This document shows positions 1 through 9,711 of a stretch of 64,000 nucleotides of DNA, one piece after another. Origin of the DNA: Symsagittifera roscoffensis (Eukaryota > Xenacoelomorpha > Acoela > Convolutidae); contig NC_087065.1 of assembly GCF_963678635.1 (NCBI RefSeq), forward strand, positions 64,168,553 to 64,232,552, in the 5' to 3' direction. Position 1 is the stretch's first letter; each line of letters opens with the position of its first letter. The position numbers were made by a program, and so were the translations under genes. A model generated the notes under the pieces. It was given only the letters and a program-made list of their open reading frames with translations. It made no database searches and had not been told where the DNA came from.

Positions 1-1800
1 TCGCCCGAGAGGTTACTAGCCGTGAAGTAGCATGCACAATCTAATCGGTACGTTTCGTAACAAACTTCACGAAAGGCTTCGAATACTGAAGCGTGTAGTG
101 TTACGTCCGTTGCTAGGTATACATCATGGTACTCGCCTAGTGATGCGCATTTCGTTTCGGCGAAAACTTTAATGGCATGGTTGTACTGATTTTTTGAAAC
201 ACTTATTTCCGCTCCGTGTAAAAAGTTGCTCCACATTTTTCTAGGTGGCAGTCGAGTTTCTCGAAATTTTTCAAAACTAATTAAGTATGAATACGGATAA
301 AACCTTTTTGTTTTAGCAATGCTATCTGTTCTGCTGAGTAACCAAGTTCTTCAAAGTAATTTTCCAGTAGAAAAATTTTTTCTTCCGGCAAGTATTCGAC
401 GAGTTTCGAAATGGGGGACAGCATGAATTTATAGGAGTTTATGAAACGTAGATTTTCATACACTTTTTTGAGTTTTCCGTTTTTATCGGTGTATGATATG
501 ATATAGGCCGACATAGTGAGTGATATATACTTCTCCTCAGTGGAAGGGATCACTGAGTAAGTGTCTTTGGGGTTACTGTTTGAGAGCGCTTTCGTAATGA
601 AATGCAGATCATAGTTTGACAAGTTATGCGCTTTTACGGGTATATAGTTCGCCGTTTTTCGATTGAGATTGCATTCGTTATGCGCCCACCCCACGAACTT
701 GTTGGTATAGTGACAGTGATCAAGTACAACTTGGTCATTGTCAGCAAATTCTGTTTCACATATCCAAAAAGTGTGCACCTCTTCACGCGTGCAACTTGGT
801 GTGCCAGTGAACGTGTAGTTTTTTCGTTTTTCGAGGTATATTTGTTTCGCGAACGATTCGAGCGAGGCGATCAATTCCTTCTTAACATTTTCTCCTCTCT
901 TCAGCTCAAACCTTAAAACTTTGCGCTTCCCAAATTCAACAACGGCCAGAGCGTAACCGCATGGTTGATGTATCTCTAGTGTTTGGGTGCTAGATTTTTC
1001 GGGGTCGAGTTGCGGTCCGTATACGGGTAGTAGTAGCGATTCGAGGTCAAAGTAAATGACTCTCGGTACATACCAGCGGGCAATTAAATTTTTGAAACGA
1101 TGAGTGTCCTTTCCCGGTTTTGGCATAGTGATTACCACTCCCTCGTCTTGGTAGCACGTTTCCTGGTGCTTTTGTAGTGTATCGACGGATGAACATGTAT
1201 GAAAGCATTTGCGGCAAATTTGGTTTCGGTCTCGGAGTTTCGGTTTTCCACGCACATATTCCATAACCCTCATCAAATCAGTGATCAGCACATAGTGATG
1301 AGTTTGTCCGTTGCTGAGTAGTAGTAGGTCAACACAGATCACTTGAGTATTTGCTGGACACTCTCAAAGGTAGCAATTCACCTTCGTTGTACCTAATGAA
1401 AACAAACAATTGAGTGCTCGGGTTTCTGGATGAACGTAATGTGTTTTGATAATTAAACAAATTTTTTGTCAAAAAAATCAATCTCACCGGAATATATTGA
1501 CTTGATAGTTGTTAAGTTCTTTAAATCTGTCAAAATCGTATAGAGCCATTGGCATCTCGTACCAGCCTTCAATTTTCACAACATGTTCTTGGGAGAGCTT
1601 GTAATTTTTCAGTTTGTTTTGATGTTGGTAGCTTTGGGCAGCAGGACAAAGAACAGTTGTGGTCTCTGAATATTGATCATGGTACGCGGCCACAAAGCAG
1701 TATAGAAAGCACTTCTGATCGTTTCTCGTTTTCATGTTGGTGAAACTCTGTTTCACCGGTTTCAATGAATTGTGAAGGTCAATGTATGAGCCAGCACGGA
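1..1800 (-). pseudogene. Polinton/Maverick DNA polymerase B, partial, frameshifted
   Basis: Family B, protein-primed DNA polymerase of the kind that replicates Polinton/Maverick DNA elements. Reading leftwards on the minus strand, the N-terminal KCFLYCFVAAYH region comes first. After an intron there are zinc-binding Cys/His pairs and the exonuclease I motif (FDLES). An endonuclease VII-like Cys/His insert (CETEF...DHCHY...HNECN) and the exonuclease II motif (HNLSNYDLHF) follow. Past a frameshift near 299-304, which looks like one base lost from a T run, the exonuclease III region (YHDVYLATD) is read in a new frame to the window edge. The palm domain must lie beyond base 1, and the N-terminus is lost in the N gap. 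The order of motifs is diagnostic of the family. The frameshift makes this copy probably inactive, unless it is a sequencing error. Confidence 0.88.
1393..1487 (-). other. Intron in the polymerase B gene
   Basis: A 95-base intron. On the minus strand the exon ends CCG before GTGAGATT, and the next exon begins after TTTTCATTAG. Removing it keeps one open frame across the junction (phase 2) and joins two parts of the polymerase that are normally adjacent. Such short introns suit a small-intron invertebrate genome. Confidence 0.8.
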
Positions 1801-2000
1801 NNNNNNNNNNNNNNNNNNNNNNNNNNNNNNNNNNNNNNNNNNNNNNNNNNNNNNNNNNNNNNNNNNNNNNNNNNNNNNNNNNNNNNNNNNNNNNNNNNNN
1901 NNNNNNNNNNNNNNNNNNNNNNNNNNNNNNNNNNNNNNNNNNNNNNNNNNNNNNNNNNNNNNNNNNNNNNNNNNNNNNNNNNNNNNNNNNNNNNNNNNNN
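1801..2000. other. Assembly gap (200 N)
   Basis: A run of 200 N, probably of nominal length. It separates the polymerase B sequence from what lies upstream of the retroelement, so the true junction between the two elements is not visible. Confidence 0.99.
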
Positions 2001-2086
2001 TTTTCGTTAATCAAGGATTTCTTAGTGCCTTCCTTTTAGGAGCAGCACCTTTAACTTGGTATCAATCCGAGTTTTTTCAGATAGTT

Positions 2087-2227
2087 TCATTTATTCGCCG
2101 TTTTCTCAGGGAGAAAATTTTTCAAGTTTAGATAATAGGTTGTTCTGAACCTTTTGGACGCAGTGTTCCAGTCGATTGAAGAAGTTTCTCGGTTAAGCTC
2201 TTTTCCTAATTTTCTATCAAGATCCAT
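2087..2227 (-). CDS. Possible small ORF next to the polymerase, 46 aa
   Basis: A 46-codon minus-strand ORF that starts at an ATG in a good context (ACCATGG) and is rich in charged residues. It lies upstream of the polymerase in the same orientation, so it could belong to the Polinton or be a leading exon. I see no recognisable domain. Length and composition alone do not prove that it is coding. Confidence 0.2.
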   Translation of the reverse strand: MDLDRKLGKELNRETSSIDWNTASKRFRTTYYLNLKNFLPEKTANK

Positions 2228-2815
2228 GGTAAATTAGGGGTTTTCAAGTTCTTTTTGTATTTTCTCTATTTAAAATGGTTTGGTTCATTTATATCTAATA
2301 GAACGATAATAGAACTACCCGGAATTGGAAGAAGACCTCGAACCACAGACGACATACGACAAAGTAGAAACTTACCAAATAGTTATATGATAGTACTGCA
2401 AAATTCAACACAAACTTTTATATTTAGAATCTTATTAGCAATGAATTTAGATTTTCATTTGCAAACTTAAATCTAGAAGTCAATCTTCATGATCATTTCA
2501 GGCGCTAAACAAAATATTAATATACAATAAAGATTGATAAAAAGATCTCAGATCGTTTTCCTAAAATTCTGCAGTATTCTATAAAACATGTTTGGAAAAT
2601 ATTTATTGAAAATCAAAACAAAAATTAGTAGCATGACAATAAACTGTTAGTAATCATAAAATCATCAGTTGTCCCAGCTTCATCACCTAAAACATAACAG
2701 CAATCATAAGCTCACTAATATCATTAAAACACTAAATCTTTTCTTAAATAAATTTAAACCATTTTAAACTTAAATTCACTTAATTTTAAAATCAGATCAT
2801 CAAGGCTTATCCTTG
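2228..2815. other. AT-rich stretch without a recognised gene
   Basis: No supported gene. If the retroelement were complete, its 5' LTR should lie here or in the gap. By eye nothing here matches the 3' LTR-like region at 18.6-20.5 kb, so the 5' LTR appears lost, diverged or hidden in the gap. Confidence 0.5.
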
Positions 2816-3290
2816 GATCAAAAAGAACAATTTTGTTCTCCCCCACCCACTTAGCTAGTGTCTAACGACCTCAAACGTCGATTCACTATCCAACCCTTTC
2901 AAAAAACCCAAGACTAACAGAAATTTTTGAACAAAACTAATCATTCAAATTAGGATAAACAGTGAAGAACTTCGGTTATTCATCTTTCACTTGAACCCTC
3001 CCCTACCAGACCCAGGATAAATCTTAGACTAAGTAAGTTTAAAATAGTATCTAACGAACTACTCGCGTTCTAATTATACCTGAACCTTGTGGATCGATTT
3101 ACTATTCTCCAACCCTGAACACAATCACTACCCCTAAGTAAGATTAAGTAAGTTAACACCTTAGCTTATACTAGCCACGAGAAAGTAAAAAATCATTCTT
3201 CGGAATCGATATACTTTTCTCTCCAACCCTGAACAAATAGACCCAGGTTAAGCTAACCAAAAAATCGTAAGGACTAACAATTTAAGAAAA
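2816..3290 (+). promoter_or_regulatory. Structured, internally repeated 5' leader of the retroelement
   Basis: About four imperfect units, each with a short stem-loop and a pyrimidine-rich tail close to CCAACCCTGAAC (exact at about 3109 and 3220). Two loops are UUCG tetraloops: GAAC-TTCG-GTT near 2967 and the perfect ATTC-TTCG-GAAT near 3189. Others are CGAC...GTCG near 2870 and GAAC...GTTC near 3057. The palindrome AGAACAATTTTGTTCT lies near 2824. The position just before gag suggests a packaging, dimerisation or translation-control leader. That role is inferred; the repeats and stems are visible. Confidence 0.5.
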
Positions 3291-3517
3291 TAGAAATCAT
3301 CTAACAACTTCTTGCATCCGTCATCCTAAACCTTATGTCATTTAAAAATCTAGGAAACAAACAAACAATCGTTTTATACAACTGTGAAATAGATAACAAA
3401 AAATACGACCTTGTAATCACACCACACACACAAACAGTATGATGTATCAGAACAAAACGACAAACACTAAAAAGGAAAATAATAACTAAACAAAGACAAA
3501 TAACACGAAAAAGATTT

Positions 3518-3802
3518 TTGAAAAATAGAAACGCATTCTCAGAATCAGAAGTCAGCAATTTACACGAACTTTATAAATTAAAAGAATCCATTGATAAAAA
3601 TTGCCCTATTCACGATCAATTATATTTTTCCGACTCAGAAACAACTTCAAATTCATCAAAAAGAGGAAAAAGAAGAATAAAAAAGCAATATAAACACAAA
3701 CCAATACACTTGTATAATTGGAATCAACCAATTAGACACATCGATAATTACCTATTAACAGTCATTAAACGAAAAAATGAGCCAAACACACACTCCAAGT
3801 GA
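3518..3802 (+). CDS. Small basic ORF upstream of gag, 94 aa
   Basis: A 94-codon ORF whose central stretch is strongly basic (KRGKRRIKKQYKHK), resembling a nuclear-localisation or RNA-binding patch, after an acidic Ser-rich segment. It overlaps the next ORF by 26 bases in another frame. It may be an accessory protein, or the first part of Gag separated by a frameshift from the acidic ORF that follows. I do not recognise a family. It has the same A-rich codon use as the rest of the element. Confidence 0.45.
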   Translation: MKNRNAFSESEVSNLHELYKLKESIDKNCPIHDQLYFSDSETTSNSSKRGKRRIKKQYKHKPIHLYNWNQPIRHIDNYLLTVIKRKNEPNTHSK

Positions 3803-5354
3803 AGATAGTCCAGACGATGACGATATCTACCCCTTCCTAGTAGATGCACCCGATAATAGAGGACAACATGATCTTTGCAAGAATTTCCTCCTAAATTTGT
3901 TTGAACCCGGAATTAGCCCATGTAAAACAGAGTTCCCAGATGTAAAAATAAAAAGACAGATTATTGATCACTCTCTGAAAAATATATGTAACTTAACACA
4001 ACAATACGGAATCTACACAATAGAATTCAGCTCACCAAACCCGAATCACCGCAAATATGTAATTCAAACAGACGATCTTGATTTAGAATTTTCAAAAGTA
4101 TTCTCAGAATATATAAAAAGCATACAATATCATAACTCACAAAGAGCAAACTCCATATTTACTAATGAAGTTTTTGCAATAATATATAGTTATTTTTCAA
4201 TATTAGAAAACGAAAAACCAATCCCGCATATCTCACCGAATGAGACATCCAAACTTATAAAGGTACGACATGAAATCACACTATTCTCAACTTTTCTACA
4301 AATAATTAAAGAAAATTTCACTAAAGATGAAGTTTCACAACATACAAAACATGACTTACAAAAAATTTTGGCATGGTTTATAATAGATTATTTCACACAT
4401 AATATAGATTTAATTTCACAAGCAAGAAAAAATTTCAGACCCCAAAATTCAAACGATGATACCGCCATCACAGAACAATCAGACTACGTTTGGGACCCCG
4501 AATGGTGTCATTATGCATTCATAAACATCCCACAATCAATCTCAAGTCAGGCAATAAGTACAATATCTTATGTAAGAGATTATGTAAGGGTAATACCATT
4601 ATCCATTGATGCAACACCATTAAACTACAATACATTTATACCCGATACGCGAAATAACAGTTTAAATTCGACCGTCATACACAATGAAAACCTTAATGGA
4701 ACTAGGAACCTCACTCAACAAGATATTCAAACACCATCACAATTCATAAATGAAGAAATTGTCCAAACAACAACTACACAACAAAGTATTTCACCAATAC
4801 GTCCAAATTTAACAACACCAAGAAATACAAATACTTCACTAGCACAAGTAACCTTACAATCAACCGTTAAACCTTCGGTTGCTCCAAAATATTCACAAAT
4901 GGATTATCAAACATATAGACCCATGACAATACCGTCAAAAACACGCAGAACGTTCACAAGAAACACTTTTGCGGAACACAATTATAATTACGCACATTCA
5001 TCAAAAACAAACTATCCCCCACGAAAAAGTAATAATAATCAGATAAGATCTCAATATTGGGATAATCCAAAGGCAACAACCAACCCAGTAAATTTTCAAA
5101 CTAATTCACATCCTCCACAGGATCGTAGTGAAAATTACCCATTCTTTCAACAGAATAAAAATAAAAAGCAAGCATCTCATCAAACGGATTATTTATCCTC
5201 TGACGATGATTATTTACAACCAGATATATTTGCACCATATACTCAAGAATATCGTGGACAAGGAGTGCAGAAACCGTATACATTTCATAAAACTTTCTCC
5301 ACACCCAACAGATACACAAAATCAACAACCAATACAAATGCAAAACCCAATTAA
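3777..5354 (+). CDS. gag: Gag N-terminal part, 525 aa
   Basis: A long ORF directly upstream of the capsid ORF. The first ~240 residues look folded: an acidic start, then mixed helical sequence with conserved-looking Trp and Cys (WDPEWCHYAF near 240). Residues from about 270 are low-complexity, rich in Asn, Gln, Thr and Pro. This suits a matrix-like N-terminal region with a flexible linker. The ORF ends shortly before the capsid frame opens at 5371. The end of the preceding reading in the capsid frame (to 5370) has the same Gln/Asn/Pro-rich style, so an indel near 5.29-5.35 kb probably split one ancestral Gag. Assignment rests on position and composition, not on a recognised domain. Confidence 0.6.
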   Translation: MSQTHTPSEDSPDDDDIYPFLVDAPDNRGQHDLCKNFLLNLFEPGISPCKTEFPDVKIKRQIIDHSLKNICNLTQQYGIYTIEFSSPNPNHRKYVIQTDDLDLEFSKVFSEYIKSIQYHNSQRANSIFTNEVFAIIYSYFSILENEKPIPHISPNETSKLIKVRHEITLFSTFLQIIKENFTKDEVSQHTKHDLQKILAWFIIDYFTHNIDLISQARKNFRPQNSNDDTAITEQSDYVWDPEWCHYAFINIPQSISSQAISTISYVRDYVRVIPLSIDATPLNYNTFIPDTRNNSLNSTVIHNENLNGTRNLTQQDIQTPSQFINEEIVQTTTTQQSISPIRPNLTTPRNTNTSLAQVTLQSTVKPSVAPKYSQMDYQTYRPMTIPSKTRRTFTRNTFAEHNYNYAHSSKTNYPPRKSNNNQIRSQYWDNPKATTNPVNFQTNSHPPQDRSENYPFFQQNKNKKQASHQTDYLSSDDDYLQPDIFAPYTQEYRGQGVQKPYTFHKTFSTPNRYTKSTTNTNAKPN

Positions 5355-5370
5355 TACACAATCTTTTTAA

Positions 5371-7068
5371 CCAATTCAGCCACAAAACCCAATGATTACA
5401 CACTCGTATCAACCAACACAAATGCAAAATGAAATACCACTTCCATATTACCTTCAACAACACGAAATAACAAAAAATCAACTTTCAAATTTTTCACAAA
5501 TGCCAAATGCCGCAGAATCATTACAAATGACAATGAATCCATACCTTATGGGTGGATCATCAATAACATCAAACAAACCATTAATGGTATTCACAGGAAC
5601 AGACCCTGAATATTCTGTAGAAGATTATTTAAATGCAGTAACAGCAAATTTAATTTTAAATATAGGACCTGAACCAATTAATACGCCACTACATCAAAAT
5701 TGGATACATCGACGCACAGCGTTGATACAGACAACCTTAGACGGCGCAGCCCAAAAATGGTTTTCAGTATTGCCTATAGAAATAAAATCAAATTGGAAAA
5801 GATTTACACAAGAATTTTCAAAAATGTTTGACTTCGAAAGAAACAAACAACAACAAAGAGTTTTATGTAATGAAATTCGCAGATTACCAAATGAAACCAT
5901 CAAACAATTAGCAGTACGTATCGAAACACTAGTTCGAAAAGCATATTCATTAAATACACACTACTATAAAAACACAAAAATGACAGAAATCTTAATGATG
6001 ACCTTAACACCTCAATTAAGGAAAATAGCAATAAAAAAGAGAGCATCCCATCCCTCCTCAATTCGAGAGCCCGATTTAGATTTTCGAAAACTAGTAGACA
6101 AACTAGAGCAAGCGGAAATCACAATGAAACTTGAAGAAACAGAAAATCTGAAATTACAATATATTAACCGAATTGAAACAAATACCACAAATATCAACAA
6201 TATACAGGAATAAGATACAGACCTCGTTGAAAAAATCACTGAAATACTCAATATTTATGAAAAACACCCAAACTTTAAAGGCAAACCATCTTTCAAAAAA
6301 TGGTGTAATTATTGCCGACGATACGGACATAGTATTTCTGAATGTAGACAAAAACAACAGGACAATCAAAACAAACCTCAAAAATACAAAGAACCAAATA
6401 AATCATTCTATCAATACATGAAGAAAGAACAAAATCTACCAAACAAAAAAGTATACAGCAACAACAGTTCAGGAAAACCACTTCCGAACAATACCAATTA
6501 CACGAGAACCCAATCACCATATAACTCAAGTTATAGAGGAAGATCACCAGAACGAAGAAATACACAAAATTCGTCACAAAATCATTACAATAGACCAAAT
6601 AGTCGAAATAACTACTCCAGATCAAATTCGAATACAACACAATTTGTTTCTAGATCTAATTCCCAATCAAGGAATAATTACTATCCAAACAATCAATCAC
6701 GAAACTCATCATATAATAGAAATAGAAACTACTCCAATAATCGAAATAGAAGTTATTCAAACAACCGAACCCAGAATTACCCGAACAATCGATCAAGGAA
6801 TAACTCATATAACAGATCAAACTATAACAGACCAAACAATAATTATCAAAACAGATCACGAAATAATTCACAAAATCGACATTCAAGTTATAATAATCGT
6901 TATAGAAATTATTCCCAATCACCACACAGAAATAATAACCATTATAATAATTCTAACAATCGCCACAGAAGTAGTACACCTAAACATCAAAGACATATTA
7001 ATCAAGTACAATCAAATCCAGAAACAACATCAGACCCCCCAGGTATTGATGACACAGGAAATAACTAA
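5371..7068 (+). pseudogene. gag: Gag capsid and nucleocapsid, one in-frame stop
   Basis: The capsid-like part starts at ATG 5392 (frame open from 5371). It contains a Ty3-type retrotransposon Gag core, with the FTGTDPEYSVEDYL and DGAAQKWF segments and a long helical region. A TAA at 6211-6213 interrupts the frame, which then continues without a shift. Soon after comes one perfect CCHC zinc knuckle (C-x2-C-x4-H-x4-C, WCNYCRRYGHSISEC, near 6302-6345). The last ~200 codons are repetitive Arg/Ser/Asn/Tyr sequence, typical of RNA binding. The protein would form the particle shell and package RNA. The stop lies exactly between capsid and nucleocapsid. Nonsense decay is the simplest reading; read-through is possible but unsupported by the stop context. 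Confidence 0.85.
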
Positions 7069-7130
7069 ATCAAATTAACTGTGAATCATCAGATTCAGAA
7101 AGTGATACAGAAAACACTATCTCCATAAAT

Positions 7131-8366
7131 ATGATAGCAGTCAAAAATTACTACGAACCTATTATATATGAACAACCTTTTTCATCACATATATATGAAA
7201 ATCAATTAGAACTCCTTCACAATTATTATATTGAACCAATCCATTCCACACAAACGGCACCAGAAACTAACGAAATCAACACTACAAATCAATCCAATGA
7301 AAATGATAAAACAAAATGCTTGAATACAAATCACATCTATCAAAATATACAAAAAGAACAACCCAAAGAAAAAATTTGGACAATACCATTTCTTTTAGAA
7401 AGTCCAAGAAAAAAAGAATTTCAACCACCAGATCTTGAAATTGATTTTTTAATTGATTCAGGAGCAGAATCAAACATAATAAACATTCTCACATGGAATG
7501 AGATAAAAACATTACACCCAAAACTAACACCTCTTGAAACCTCCAGTAAACTAGCAACAGCACAAGGATCAACATTGGTAAACTATGGAAAAATTCAATT
7601 ATTTCTTCTCCCCACAAGAACAATAGAGCAAAATAAAATTTTAAGTAAACCATTTAAACAAATATTTCATATCACTGATATTAAACACAATATCATTGTA
7701 ATACCATTTATCTCTAAATATATACCAACAATCAACATTTTGAATAGTAAAATACTAATCAAAGATAAATACACAAAAACAAAAGACACATCCCTAACAT
7801 TTTTTCAAAGATTAAACAAACAACCACCATTCTTTTCAAAATTTTATCCAATATATAACCAACAAAGAAAACACCTGAAACCACTATCAGGAAACATATA
7901 TAATTTTTCAATAAAACAAGTTCACCAATATGATAAAAAACAAAATGAACAACAACTCTATATGTCAGACTTTGAATTCAAACCTATCCATAAATTTTTC
8001 AAAATCACAATTTCTTCCATAAAATATTTGAAAAACTCGAATTCAGATATTATTTCGTTACATGTATACAAAAATACACCCTATCAAGTAACATTACTTT
8101 TAGGACTTTTGGGATATTGCGAAACCAACGCTACGATATCACCAGTACACGAAAAAGCATACCGCGTAAATAATATACTCCAATTATTGGATATTTGTCA
8201 ATCCACAATTCTTTATGAAGAATTATCCATAAATAATACAATAAGTAATGAAAAAAGAAATACAGATTATTTCACAAAAACCCCATATTTCAAACCTACA
8301 TTCAACATAAATAACTATACAGAGAATCAACAGAAATTTTTAACAATGTTTAATTTCCAACGCTAA
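7131..8366 (+). CDS. pol: Retroelement aspartic protease region of Pol
   Basis: Retropepsin-like part of Pol that would cleave the Gag-Pol polyprotein. The catalytic motif is LIDSGAES, with the active Asp at residue 109 (base 7455). A flap-like Gly region and a second hydrophobic strand region follow. Roughly 200 residues after the protease have no motif I recognise and form a long linker before the reverse transcriptase. The ORF lies in a different frame from gag, so a frameshift, splice or separate start would be needed to express it. It ends with a TAA at 8364-8366, and the reverse-transcriptase N-terminus continues in the same frame behind it. Confidence 0.82.
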   Translation: MIAVKNYYEPIIYEQPFSSHIYENQLELLHNYYIEPIHSTQTAPETNEINTTNQSNENDKTKCLNTNHIYQNIQKEQPKEKIWTIPFLLESPRKKEFQPPDLEIDFLIDSGAESNIINILTWNEIKTLHPKLTPLETSSKLATAQGSTLVNYGKIQLFLLPTRTIEQNKILSKPFKQIFHITDIKHNIIVIPFISKYIPTINILNSKILIKDKYTKTKDTSLTFFQRLNKQPPFFSKFYPIYNQQRKHLKPLSGNIYNFSIKQVHQYDKKQNEQQLYMSDFEFKPIHKFFKITISSIKYLKNSNSDIISLHVYKNTPYQVTLLLGLLGYCETNATISPVHEKAYRVNNILQLLDICQSTILYEELSINNTISNEKRNTDYFTKTPYFKPTFNINNYTENQQKFLTMFNFQR

Positions 8367-9711
8367 CTTCCAATGCTAATAAAATATTCATCAGTCTATG
8401 CAACATCCAAATTTGATGTTGGCAAAATTAGTTCATCACTACATCTCCCATTAAAACCTGACGCAGTTTTCAAAAAACAAAGAGTAAGTAAAGTACCAAT
8501 TCATTTACACGATAAAGTGAACAGATTACTCGATATTTTAGAACAATACAAAATTATATCACCCTGTTATCATCCTAGCAAAAGGAGAATCTTTAAAAAT
8601 AGTTCTAGACGCTAGATATCTTAATTCACTAATAGACGAATCAAAATGCAATTGGCGTATTGAACCAATACAAGTTATTTTAACAATAATAAACGGAAAA
8701 TACTTTACAACCGCAGATAGAAATAGTGCATATAATCAAATGCCACTAGATGAACAATCGCGACGCTTAACACAATTTGTTATCGGAAATCAGCAATATG
8801 AATTCAACCGCCTATTCTATGGAATATCCATAGGACCAGCAGCATTTTCAGCTTTCATGAGCAAAATTTTTAGATCACTAATACTCAAGAAAAACGCAAT
8901 CACCTATTTAGACGATGTTTTTATGCAATCACAGACAAAAGAAGAAATGTTTAATGTTTTAGAACACTATCACAAAATACTTCAGAACGAAAATCTGAAG
9001 GCCGCCCCCGATAAATCACACTTCTTTTTAACACGAGTTAAATTCTTAGGACACAATATAGAAAGAAAAACAATTACTCCATTAAAATCACGCATTGATG
9101 CTATTCAGAAGCTCCAACCACTAACAAACAAAAAGAAAATCCAAGAATTCCTTGGAATGTTAAATTTTTTAAGCAAATATGTCTATAAAATGCAATTATA
9201 CCTAAGACCATTCTATAATATACTTAGACAACAAAATAATTTTGAATGGAACACAGAACATCAAGCACGATTTGAAGAAATTAAAAAACTCCTAACTGAA
9301 CAAATTTCGAATACAATTCCAGATCCAAATCAACCATTCTATGCAATGTGCGATGCTTCGAATTTCTGCATCGGCGCAGCATTATTACAATCACACAATG
9401 GCACAAACAAAATGAATCTTATATCAGCAAATTCTCGATTATTCACTCAAGCAGAGCTACGACTCTCAACTCTAATGAGAGAATGTACAGCCATAATATA
9501 TACACTAACAGAATATGAATTTCTGATACTTGGATCAAAACATCCAACAGTTCTATTCACAGATCACAAACCAATCATTTTTCTCTTTACACAAAAATCT
9601 AATCCAAATCACCGAGTTTATAGATTTCAATTAATTCTAATGAAATTCCCAAACTTACATATAGTTTGGACAGCAGGAAAGAATCTTGCATTACCAGACA
9701 CTTTAAGTTGA
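8367..9711 (+). pseudogene. pol: Reverse transcriptase and RNase H, frameshifted
   Basis: Ty3/gypsy-type reverse transcriptase followed by RNase H. The first ~70 codons (fingers, ending near ISPC) continue the protease frame. Near 8575-8590 the frame changes, probably through a deletion, and the palm domain resumes with LDARYLNS. Visible motifs are FTTADRNSAYNQMPL, FYGISIGPAAFS, the catalytic YLDD at 8905-8916, and the primer-grip/thumb region KFLGHNIE. RNase H shows CDASNFCIGAALLQ, MRECTAIIYTL and TDHKPIIFLF. A TGA at 9709-9711 ends the ORF just after the domain, and the same frame continues into the integrase region. The family call is firm; the frameshift and stops indicate an inactive copy. 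Confidence 0.93.

Noticed and set aside
626-916. Plus-strand ORF of 96 codons
   Set aside because: It lies opposite the polymerase B coding strand, which has clear family motifs. The ORF is a shadow.
2255-2470. 71-codon plus-strand ORF upstream of the retroelement
   Set aside because: No domain, AT-rich low-complexity composition and no conservation partner in the window.
5101-5481. Minus-strand 126-codon ORF rich in Trp, Leu and Cys
   Set aside because: Antisense to the repetitive Gag linker; its composition is the complement of Asn/Gln/Thr codons.
6644-7078. Plus-strand 144-codon Ile/Thr-rich ORF
   Set aside because: Alternative frame of the Arg/Ser/Asn-rich nucleocapsid tail; low complexity with no independent support.
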